Position numbers and translations under genes: made by a program. A stretch of 35,154 nt of DNA from Gemmatimonadaceae bacterium. GTDB lineage: Bacteria; Gemmatimonadota; Gemmatimonadetes; Gemmatimonadales; Gemmatimonadaceae. Below are positions 25,543 to 34,300 of the stretch, piece by piece. The stretch lies in contig JACDCM010000003.1 of the NCBI GenBank assembly GCA_013817545.1, forward strand, positions 3,207 to 38,360, read 5' to 3'. The notes under the pieces are model-generated. The model had not been told where the DNA came from, ran no database searches, and was given only the letters and a program-made list of their open reading frames with translations. Position 1 is the stretch's first letter; the number at the start of each line of letters is the position of its first letter.

Positions 25543-26427
25543 ATGCCCGAGCTTCCCGACATCATCGCGTATCTCGAGGCTCTCGAGCCGCGAGTGCTCG
25601 GCCAACCAATGGAGAGCGTGCGCGTCGCGAAGCCATTCGTCTTGCGGTCGGTGACGCCATCGCTCGCGGAGATTATGGGAAGGCGGGTGGTCGAACTTCG
25701 TCGCATGGGAAAGCGCATCGTCATGGGACTCGAAGGCGACCTGTATATCGTGTTGCATCTCATGATCGCGGGGCGATTACGCTGGATTGAGCCCGGCGGA
25801 AAGACAGCCGGCAAGATTCTACTTTGCATCTTTGAGTTTCCCGCGGGGTGGTTGCTATTCACCGAAGCCGGTTCCACCAGGCGCGCTTCTCTGCACATCG
25901 TGCAAGGAGAGGGAGGGCTACGGCAATTTGACCGCGGCGGATTGGAGGTCATGGATGCGAATCTCGAGGCATTCGCTGCCCGTCTCACTTCCGAAAATCA
26001 TACTCTCAAGCGCGCTCTAACCGACCCGCGGCTTTTCAGCGGGGTCGGTAACGCTTACTCCGACGAGATTCTGCACAGAGCCCGGCTATCGCCAGTAACG
26101 CTTACGAGCCGATTGTCGAGCGGGGAAATCGAGCGGTTGTTCAACGCCATGCAGGAGTCTCTGACAGAATGGATCGACCGTTTGCGTGGCGACGCGAAGG
26201 GCAGGTTTCCCGAGAAGGTAACTGCCTTCCGTCCCGAAATGGCGGTCCACGGGCGCTATGGACAGCCGTGTCCAGCGTGCGGAACTGCCGTGCAGCGCAT
26301 AGTCTACTCGGCGAACGAGACGAATTACTGCGCGCGGTGCCAGACGGGTGGCAAGCTTCTGGCTGACCGTGCGCTGTCACGGTTGCTCAAGAAGGACTGG
26401 CCGAAGTCAATCGATGAGGTGGAGTAG
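25543..26427 (+). CDS. Formamidopyrimidine-DNA glycosylase/endonuclease VIII family protein
   Basis: MPELPD N-terminus, HLMIAGRLRW, LFSGVGNAYSDEILHRARLSP, zinc finger CPACGTAVQRIVYSANETNYCARC. The ORF track start at 25498 adds a non-conserved leader derived from the repeat. Confidence 0.92.
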   Translation: MPELPDIIAYLEALEPRVLGQPMESVRVAKPFVLRSVTPSLAEIMGRRVVELRRMGKRIVMGLEGDLYIVLHLMIAGRLRWIEPGGKTAGKILLCIFEFPAGWLLFTEAGSTRRASLHIVQGEGGLRQFDRGGLEVMDANLEAFAARLTSENHTLKRALTDPRLFSGVGNAYSDEILHRARLSPVTLTSRLSSGEIERLFNAMQESLTEWIDRLRGDAKGRFPEKVTAFRPEMAVHGRYGQPCPACGTAVQRIVYSANETNYCARCQTGGKLLADRALSRLLKKDWPKSIDEVE

Positions 26428-26466
26428 AGAAAATCTGGCAAAAGAGGGGAGCTGGCCCGAGCGGAA

Positions 26467-27093
26467 CTATGGGTTAGTGGCACTCTTCAGATATTTCTCG
26501 GGAAGCTTGTTGTCCGGCCGCTCCGCTTCCCACATGATGTTCATTACCCACCAGCGGCTGCCGTCATTCACGAGTTGAATGCTGTTGATGCCGCGCGGCG
26601 GCGGAACGGGTGCATCCGGCGACTGGAAACGTCCTTCATACGTGCTGAACACATGGGCGATGTTGCCGTATCGTTCGACGCGCCGCGCGATCTCACTCTC
26701 GGTGAAGCCGTATTTTTCGAGCAATTCGCCGGACCGCTGGATGTACTCATCAGGTGAGATGATGCGTGGGGCGAAGCCGCCCTGCTGGCGCGGGAGAACC
26801 GGAATCATCTTCCCACCCGGCATGAAAAGGGAGCGCAAGCGGTCCCAGTCACGCTTGTGACCGGCTGGCCCGGAGATGACGTCGTACAGTGCCGCAACAA
26901 TCGCATCCACCGATGCGACGTCCGCGGGATTCGCCGCGGGCGTTGGCGTCGGTGTCTGCCCCTGAGGTGAGGCGGTGCTCGGAGCGCTTTGACTGTGGGC
27001 GGGAGCCACGTGAATGGCGGCAATGGCAAGCGCACCGAGTGCAGTGGCGAACAGCGCGCTGGCGCGGCGAATGAATGTACGGGGGATATGCAT
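26467..27093 (-). CDS. Exported NTF2/SnoaL-like protein
   Basis: Signal peptide MHIPRTFIRRASALFATALGALAIAAIHVAPAHSQ, then VDAIVAALYDVISGPAGHKRDWDRLRSLFMPGG...SRWWVMNIMWEAE. Confidence 0.7.
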   Translation of the reverse strand: MHIPRTFIRRASALFATALGALAIAAIHVAPAHSQSAPSTASPQGQTPTPTPAANPADVASVDAIVAALYDVISGPAGHKRDWDRLRSLFMPGGKMIPVLPRQQGGFAPRIISPDEYIQRSGELLEKYGFTESEIARRVERYGNIAHVFSTYEGRFQSPDAPVPPPRGINSIQLVNDGSRWWVMNIMWEAERPDNKLPEKYLKSATNP

Positions 27094-27176
27094 GGGAGTT
27101 GTCCTCAGCAGACCGGGAATTGCCGCAAAGTCCATGTAGTCATCCACTGCGGTGGCTGGCCAAATGCAAGCTAGTG

Positions 27177-27213
27177 GACTGCGTCCGAAATGATAACTGC
27201 AGTCGACGCAGTC
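27177..27213. promoter_or_regulatory. Perfect inverted repeat GACTGCGTC-N19-GACGCAGTC
   Basis: Located between the divergent starts at 27093 and 27338. Candidate operator or hairpin. Confidence 0.4.
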
Positions 27214-27337
27214 TGGAATCGCAAACTTTGTCCAGTCGGGCGTTGCGACAAATAGCGCAGCTGCGCATGATAGTCCCGCGTCCAGGAGGCCGCGCATTCA
27301 ATTGCCTCCTCGCCTCCATCATTCCGAGACTCGACGT

Positions 27338-28627
27338 ATGACAGCCAGACTCACACTCCCCGCGTTCGCCGTACTCGCGCTGCTCCCACAATCTCTGACT
27401 GCCCAGCAGCACGACGTGCGCGTAACAGCCGCCGTTGCTCGCGTTGTTCCGGCGGTCACCGAGATGCGGCACCAGATTCATCAGAACCCCGAGCTCGGTA
27501 ACCGGGAGACAGAAACGGCTGCCCTGGTCGCAAAGCATCTGCGCTCACTCGGGATGGAAGTGCGCACCGGTATCGCGCACACTGGAGTGATTGGCATTCT
27601 CAAGGGCGGGCGCCCCGGACCGACAGTGGCCGTGCGCGCGGATATGGATGCGCTGCCTGTCACGGAAGACACGCCGCTTAAGTTCAAATCCACGAAGCGC
27701 ACCACCTACCTCGGCCAGGAGGTGGGAGTGTCACATGCCTGCGGGCACGACATCCACGTTGCCGTGCAGCTCGGTGTAGCGTCCGCGCTCGCGCCGATGA
27801 AGGATCAACTCACCGGCACTGTGATGTTCGTATTTCAGCCAGCGGAAGAAGGCCCACCACCCGGGGAAAAAGGCGGCGCCAGGCTGATGCTCGAAGAGGG
27901 TGCGTTCGATTCCCCGAAGCCGAGTGCGGTTTTCGGTCTGCATGCATGGGCCGACATGGAAGTGGGCAGAGTGGGAGTGGCTCCCGGGCCAATGCTTGCA
28001 GCCGCTGAGGGATTTGACGCGGTGATTCGGGGGAAGCAGGCACATGGCGCGCTGCCTCACCTGTCGGCCGACCCGATCCTCATGGCTGCCCATGCTGTGA
28101 CAATGCTGCAGGCAATTCGCTCGCGCAATATGAACTCGATGGAGCCAGGCGTCGTCACAGTCGGCATTTTTCGCGGTGGCGAGCGTCGCAACATCATTCC
28201 GGCGGAGGTGTCGCTTCAGGGGACGATTCGAACCTTCGACATGTCGACGCAGGAAATGGTCGAGCGCCGAATGCATGAGATTCTCAAGGGCGTCACCGAG
28301 GCGAACGGTGGTACTTACACGTTGAGCTTCGACCGGGCGTACCCATTAACCGCCAACGACAGCGCACTATACCGCCGAATGCAGCCGACGCTTGTGCGTG
28401 CGCTGGGGGCGGCAAATGTCGTTGTCTCGCCGCCTACGACTGCGGGTGAAGACTTTTCTTTTTTCGCCAACAGGGTACCGGGCTTCTTCTACTTTCTGGG
28501 AACGAAGAAGAAGGGTGGCAGCTCGGGCGGGCATCACACCCCCACCTTCCAGGCCGACGATAGCGCGATCCCGGTCGGAGTGCGCGCGATGACTATGCTG
28601 GTTCTGGATTATCTCGCGGGAAGGTGA
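27338..28627 (+). CDS. Exported M20 family amidohydrolase
   Basis: Signal peptide MTARLTLPAFAVLALLPQSLTAQ. VRADMDALPVTEDT, SHACGHDIHVAVQLG, QPAEEGPPPGEKGGARLML, AGEDFSFFANRVPGFFYFLG. Confidence 0.92.
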   Translation: MTARLTLPAFAVLALLPQSLTAQQHDVRVTAAVARVVPAVTEMRHQIHQNPELGNRETETAALVAKHLRSLGMEVRTGIAHTGVIGILKGGRPGPTVAVRADMDALPVTEDTPLKFKSTKRTTYLGQEVGVSHACGHDIHVAVQLGVASALAPMKDQLTGTVMFVFQPAEEGPPPGEKGGARLMLEEGAFDSPKPSAVFGLHAWADMEVGRVGVAPGPMLAAAEGFDAVIRGKQAHGALPHLSADPILMAAHAVTMLQAIRSRNMNSMEPGVVTVGIFRGGERRNIIPAEVSLQGTIRTFDMSTQEMVERRMHEILKGVTEANGGTYTLSFDRAYPLTANDSALYRRMQPTLVRALGAANVVVSPPTTAGEDFSFFANRVPGFFYFLGTKKKGGSSGGHHTPTFQADDSAIPVGVRAMTMLVLDYLAGR

Positions 28628-28629
28628 AC

Positions 28630-28762
28630 GGAGGGAGGGAGGCGGAGGCGAGGAGGGAGGCGAACTGAGAAAAAAACCGAGGATTGCGATTGCGGACTAC
28701 GAACTACAGGATGTTGCGGCGAAAGCAGTTTCGCCTCCCCTCCTCCCTCCTGCCTCCTCCCT
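28630..28762. repeat. GA-rich / CT-rich imperfect inverted repeat with a 7-bp array core
   Basis: Left arm GGAGGGAGGGAGGCGGAGGCGAGGAGGGAGGCGAA (about 28630-28664). Right arm TTTCGCCTCCCCTCCTCCCTCCTGCCTCCTCCCT (about 28729-28762), containing CCTCCCT-CCTGCCT-CCTCCCT. Convergent junction. Confidence 0.65.
28682..28708. repeat. 7-bp array GATTGC-GATTGCG-GACTACG-AACTACA
   Basis: Read directly in the loop of the 28630-28762 inverted repeat. Confidence 0.6.
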
Positions 28763-28780
28763 AATTCTGCATCCCTGCGC

Positions 28781-29914
28781 TCACGCGGCAGTGTCCGACT
28801 CGCGCCCGATGGCGATCTCCGTTGTTGCGTCAAAGAAGTGGAGTTGGGTCAGGTCCACGGTGAGTGCCACTTCATCGCCGGGTTCCGGAACTTGCCGCGG
28901 TGCCACGCGCGCCGTGAGATCGTGGGCGCCGGCGCGTCCGTGGAGCACGATCTCATTTCCCATCGGCTCGACGGCGTCCAGATTCAGGCGCACGGTGGAT
29001 GGTCCTGCTGCCGCCCCGGAACCCTCTGCCATCGCAAGGTGCTCTGGGCGCACGCCCACGATCACCTTCTTCCCCTGATACGTGCCGAGCGCTCTGGATG
29101 TAGCGTCGGGAAAGCGAAGCGCTATCGCCCCGTCGTCCGAGCGGAACCCGGGTTCAGCATCTCCGCCTATGGTACCCGGCACGAAATTCATGGCGGGACT
29201 TCCTATGAATCCAGCCACGAACTTGTTGGCCGGACGATTGTAGAGTGCCAGCGGACTATCGATCTGCTGAACGTGTCCGGCGTTCATCACGACGATGCGG
29301 TCACCCATGGTCATTGCTTCGACCTGATCGTGCGTGACGTAGATCATCGTGGCATTGAGGTCACGATGCAGCTTGGAGATCTCGCGCCGCGTCTGAACGC
29401 GAAGCTTGGCGTCGAGATTTGATAGCGGCTCATCGAAGAGAAAAACCTGTGGCTGCCGCACGATCGCGCGGCCGACCGCGACGCGCTGGCGCTGACCGCC
29501 GGAGAGCTGCTTCGGCGTGCGATCCAGGACTTCCCGCAATCCGAGTATGTCCGCCGCCTGCTTGACGCGCGTATCGATCTCGGCCTTCGGCTGCTTGCGT
29601 AGCTTGAGGGCGAAAGCCAGGTTGTCGTACACCGTCATGTGCGGGTAAAGGGCGTAGTTCTGGAAGACCATGGCGATATCGCGATCCTTGGGCGCCATGT
29701 CGGTCACCACGCGGTCGCCGATCCATAGCGAGCCCGACGTCACGGGCTCGAGTCCGGCGATCATGCGCAGAGTGGTGCTCTTACCGCATCCAGACGGACC
29801 GACGAGCACGACAAACTCCCCGTCCGCAACCTCGAGGTCAATGCCGTGGACGGCAACATACGGCTTGCCGTCCTCGTATACTTTACGAACCTGCTCGAGC
29901 TTTACTCGCGCCAT
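28781..29914 (-). CDS. ABC transporter ATP-binding protein, UgpC/MalK/MsmK (sugar CUT1) type
   Basis: Walker A GPSGCGKST, signature LSGGQRQRVAVGRAI, Walker B VFLFDEPLSNLDAKLR, H-loop VTHDQVEAMTMGDRIVVM. C-terminal TOBE-like region with GVRPEHL. Confidence 0.93.
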   Translation of the reverse strand: MARVKLEQVRKVYEDGKPYVAVHGIDLEVADGEFVVLVGPSGCGKSTTLRMIAGLEPVTSGSLWIGDRVVTDMAPKDRDIAMVFQNYALYPHMTVYDNLAFALKLRKQPKAEIDTRVKQAADILGLREVLDRTPKQLSGGQRQRVAVGRAIVRQPQVFLFDEPLSNLDAKLRVQTRREISKLHRDLNATMIYVTHDQVEAMTMGDRIVVMNAGHVQQIDSPLALYNRPANKFVAGFIGSPAMNFVPGTIGGDAEPGFRSDDGAIALRFPDATSRALGTYQGKKVIVGVRPEHLAMAEGSGAAAGPSTVRLNLDAVEPMGNEIVLHGRAGAHDLTARVAPRQVPEPGDEVALTVDLTQLHFFDATTEIAIGRESDTAA

Positions 29915-29919
29915 GGCTT

Positions 29920-31278
29920 ATGACGTTTCTCCGATTCCCTGATGATTTTCTCTGGGGGGCGGCTACCTCCGCCTACCAGATCGAAGGCTCGCCTCTCGCC
30001 GACGGCGCCGGGGTGAGTAACTGGCATCGCTTCGCGCACACTCCTGGACGCGTACATAACGACGAGAATGGCGACGTTGCCTGCGACCATTATCGCCGTT
30101 GGGAAGAAGATGTGCTAATCATGCGTGATCTGGGTCTCACTTCGTATCGTTTCAGCATTTCGTGGAGCCGCATCTTGCCGCTTGGAAGGCGCACCGTCAA
30201 CCCGAAGGGACTCGGTTTCTACCAGCGATTGGTTGACAGGCTGCTCGAGGCGGGCATCGCTCCGAACGTGACGCTGTTTCATTGGGATCTCCCGGCGGCG
30301 CTTGACGATATTGGCGGTTGGCTGAATCGCGATATCGCCGACTGGTTCGCCGAATATGCCACAGTGATGTTTCGCGCGCTTGGCGACCGCGTGCCGATGT
30401 GGGCGACGCTCAACGAGCCGTGGGTAGTCACCGACGGCGGCTACCTGCACGGACTGCTCGCCCCCGGACATCGCAATCTGTTCGAAGCGCCGATAGCCGC
30501 GCACAATTTGCTGCGCGCGCACGCGACTGCCGTGCGAGCGTATCGTGCGGAGGCGGCGCATCGGATCGGACTCGTCGTCAATCTGGAGCCCAAGTATCCG
30601 GCTTCCCAGGCGCCCGAAGACATATCGGCGACGGCGCGTGCTGACGCATACATGAACCGGCAGTTCCTCGATCCCGTTTTCCTGGGGTGCTACCCCGATG
30701 AGCTGCGCCAAATCTTTGGCGAGGCGTGGACGGAGTGGTCCGATGATGACATGCGGCTCATTCAGGAGCCAATCGATTTTCTCGGCGTCAACTATTACTC
30801 GCGGAACGTAAGCAAGCATGACGCAATGACTCTGCCCGTGAGGGCCGCCCGCGTGCGTCAGGACCAGCACGTGCACACCGAGATGGACTGGGAGGTTTAC
30901 GCCAGAGGGTTGAGCGACGCGCTCATCTGGGTAAAGGAGCGGTATGGCGATATTCCACTTTACGTCACCGAGAACGGAGCCGCCTTTCACGACCCGTCTA
31001 CCGCGGATGGTCCGGTTCTCGAGGACCCGCGCCGCGTTGCGTATTTCCGGGATCACCTTCGCGCTGCTTACCAGGCCATTCAGGGCGGTGTGGATCTGCG
31101 CGGCTATTTCGCCTGGTCGCTGCTGGACAACTTCGAGTGGAACGCCGGTTACGCAAAGCGCTTCGGCATAGTGCATGTCGACTTCGCGACTCAGCATCGA
31201 ACGCCGAAAGCCAGCGCGCAATTTTACGCGGACGTGATCAGGACACATGGAGGGATACTGGGGACAGGCGAAGAGTAA
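29920..31278 (+). CDS. GH1 family beta-glucosidase
   Basis: FPDDFLWGAATSAYQIEGSPLADGAGVSNWHRFAHTPG, acid/base motif TLNEPW, nucleophile motif YVTENGAAF, WSLLDNFEWNAGYAKRFGIVHVDF. Confidence 0.95.
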   Translation: MTFLRFPDDFLWGAATSAYQIEGSPLADGAGVSNWHRFAHTPGRVHNDENGDVACDHYRRWEEDVLIMRDLGLTSYRFSISWSRILPLGRRTVNPKGLGFYQRLVDRLLEAGIAPNVTLFHWDLPAALDDIGGWLNRDIADWFAEYATVMFRALGDRVPMWATLNEPWVVTDGGYLHGLLAPGHRNLFEAPIAAHNLLRAHATAVRAYRAEAAHRIGLVVNLEPKYPASQAPEDISATARADAYMNRQFLDPVFLGCYPDELRQIFGEAWTEWSDDDMRLIQEPIDFLGVNYYSRNVSKHDAMTLPVRAARVRQDQHVHTEMDWEVYARGLSDALIWVKERYGDIPLYVTENGAAFHDPSTADGPVLEDPRRVAYFRDHLRAAYQAIQGGVDLRGYFAWSLLDNFEWNAGYAKRFGIVHVDFATQHRTPKASAQFYADVIRTHGGILGTGEE

Positions 31279-31283
31279 ACCGT

Positions 31284-31348
31284 GATTGCGGATTGCAGAT
31301 GAAACGGCTGGCGTCGATGCGTTCCTTGGCAGTCCGCAGTCCGCAATC
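31284..31348. repeat. Inverted pair of 7-bp arrays: GATTGCG-GATTGCA ... CAGTCCG-CAGTCCG-CAATC
   Basis: Left 31284-31297, right about 31330-31348. Arms are complementary with one mismatch or G-T pair. Convergent junction GH1/GH94. Confidence 0.7.
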
Positions 31349-31352
31349 GTTT

Positions 31353-34300
31353 TCATCTCGCTTCGTAGCGCGGAACTACGTCCGAGCCCAGTAGTATTTC
31401 CACTTTGTGAGAGCGGCCGTCGCGTTGTATTGGAATTACCACGAAGCCATTGCTCACTGTCGCAGCTGGATCGCTCACTGGCGTTCCGCTCGTTGGTTTG
31501 TCTTGACGCCTGACGACAATGTCGTAGGTCGTTGACTCGCCGGGAACGGACCAGCGGATGGTGAAGCCAGGCCACGCAGCCGGGACGCACGGGCGCAGTG
31601 CAAATGTGCGTCCATCGATGATTCGAAATCCCAGAATGGATTCAAGCGCCACGCGGTACATCCATCCCGCCGAGCCGGTGTACCAGGTCCAGCCACCGCG
31701 CCCTATGTGGGGATCGACTCCGTAGACGTCAGCGGCTATGACATAGGGTTCAGCCTGGTAGACCGCGACCTCGGCGGGAGTTCGGGTATGGCTTACCGGG
31801 CTGAGCATCTCCAACAGTTGCGCGGCACGTTCAGTTCTTCCGTATTCGGCGAGCGCTCGCACCGCCCACAGCGCTCCGTGGGTGTACTGTCCACCATTCT
31901 CTCGCACGCCCGGTAAATAGCCCTTGATGTAACCAGGATCGTGAGGTGTGCGGTCGAACGCTGGAGTCAGCAGCCGGATCAGACCTTCCTCTTCGGACAC
32001 CAGGTGCATCTCCATGGCATCGAGAGCTTGTTCGGCGCGGTCGCGCGGAGCGGCACCGGATAGTACCGCCCAGGCCTGTGCGATCACATCGATGCGGCAC
32101 TCGTCATTCTGCGCCGAGCCAAGCGGTGCTCCGTTGTCGTAGTAAGCGCGGCGATACCAGCCACCGTCCCAGCCGCCGTCATTGAGGGCAGCGCCGAGGC
32201 TCGTGCGAAAAGCCTGATAGCGCGCGACGCGGTCTGAATCACCTTGTTGTTGGCAGATGGAAATGAAGTCAGCGAGAATGCCATACAGAAAGAATCCAAG
32301 CCACACGCTTTCCCCGCGTCCTTCCCGGCCGACGCGATTCATGCCGTCGTTCCAGTCACCGGTGCCCATCAAAGGAAGTCCATGCGAACCGACGGTAAGT
32401 GAGCGGTCGATGGCTCTGCAGCAATGCTCGTATACACTCGCGCTTTCGCCCGAGTCTTCAGGAAAGAGAAAGACCTCGTCCTCGCCAGGCTCGAGCTCGG
32501 ATGCCGTGACAAAGCGCGCGTCCTCATGCAACAGGGACTCGTCACCCGTCGTTTGCAGATAAAACGCGGTTATGTATGGAAGCCAGAGCAGGTCGTCGGA
32601 AAAGCGGGTGCGAATTCCCTTCGACGCAGGAGGGTGCCACCAGTGCAGTACATCTCCTTCGACGAATTGATGGGCAGCGTGTATCAGGATCTGGCTTCGA
32701 GTGAGCCCGGGATCGAGGTAGATGAGCGCGGCAGCGTCCTGAAGCTGATCTCGAAAGCCATACGCACCACCGCTCTGGTAGAACGCGGAACGTCCCCACA
32801 TTCGGCAACTGAGGTTCTGATACGCGAGCCATCCATTGACCATGAGGTCGATCGCCGCGGACGGTGTCTCGATCCGGATAGCAGAAAGCGTGTCGCGCCA
32901 GAAAGCGCGTGCCTGGTTGAACGCTTCGGTGATTTCCCCGGTATTGCGATAGAGTTGCAGAAGCGTGCGGGCAGCGTCAGCACTTTCCGCTTCTCCCAGC
33001 ACGAATGCACACTCGACAGTCTCGCCCGGTGGAATCTCCATCGTGATCCGGAACGCAGCGCAGGGATCGTAGCCCGATCCGGTTCGGCCATCGAGTGGAG
33101 CATTCGAGCGGAGCGCAGTGGGATTCGCGGTTGTTCCGTCGCGGCCAACAAAAGTGGTGCGATCAGCCGTGAACTGCACGGGCTTACTCGACGTCGGTGG
33201 CAGGACACCGGCGAAGGCTACGCGCTCGGCGAACTCCGCCCGCTCTCGATTGACGGCCAGAATGGCTCCATTCTCGTTGTCGTACTCCGTGACAACGAAC
33301 TCACCGCTCTCGTGCGGCAGCACTCCGAGCACCCACTGCGTGCAGGAAAAAATTGACAGTCGCCGAAGACGATCGCCGCGATTCGCGATGCGCAGTGTCG
33401 TGATCTTTATGGGGTCGAATCGCGGAACGAACTGCGTGACTTCCTGCTCGAGCGCGAGGCACGCGTGACGGTAGCGCGTATACCCGAATCCGTGGCGCAC
33501 CTCGTACGGTGCGTTTCCAGGAGTGGGACCGGGGGTGGGTGACCAGAAGACTCCTGCATCCTCATCGCGTATGTAAAGCGCCTCTCCAAAGGGGTCGGTG
33601 ACGGGGTCGTTCGCCCATGGGGAGAGACGGTTCTCGCGACTGTTCACGCTCCACGTGTACCCGGCGCCGCGGTCGGTTGCGATGAAGCCAAGCTGCTCGT
33701 TCGCGATGACGTTTACCCAGGGGAGTGGTGGGGGGCGGAGGCCCGCTTGGCAACTTGGGATCTGGATGACGTACTCGGTTCCGTCCTGGGTAAAACCACC
33801 GAAGCCATTGAACGCGCGGAGTGGCTCGGTGTGGCCGGACGGCGGATGCGGAGTGGACGCGAATGGTCGCGTGGAAAGTGGGACGTATGCGTTGGAGTGA
33901 TGCTGTGAGGTTTGGGGTGTGGACTTAATTTCGGCGACAAGGGGGGGGGCCCCACTCGGCGCCTGGATTGCGAATGCGTCAAATGGATGTCGCATCGGCG
34001 CTTCCGCCCCTACCTCGTCTGCATCCGCCGACTCCTCCCCGCCAGGACCCCCTATCGCGTCGTCTCGGTCGGCTGACCATTCACTTACCACTTCAATCTC
34101 CTCCGCATCCCCGGCCAAGGCGTCCCTCTCCTGCGCCTCAGCCTCAGCCCGCCGAAATATCCCCTCTATCGCTTCAGGTTCGAGTGAACGCGCCGCGATC
34201 GCGTAAACATCTTCGCGCGTGCGCCACACGCCGAGAGTCGCCACGAGTCGCGCACTCTCACCAGGCGCCAGCTTCAGTACGCGTCGCAAGCTCACGATTG

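Noticed and set aside
30115-31590. 491-aa minus-strand ORF
   Set aside because: Antisense to the GH1 beta-glucosidase, whose catalytic motifs are intact, and runs through the convergent intergenic repeat.
32424-33356. 310-aa plus-strand ORF
   Set aside because: Antisense to the GH94 catalytic region; no domain features.
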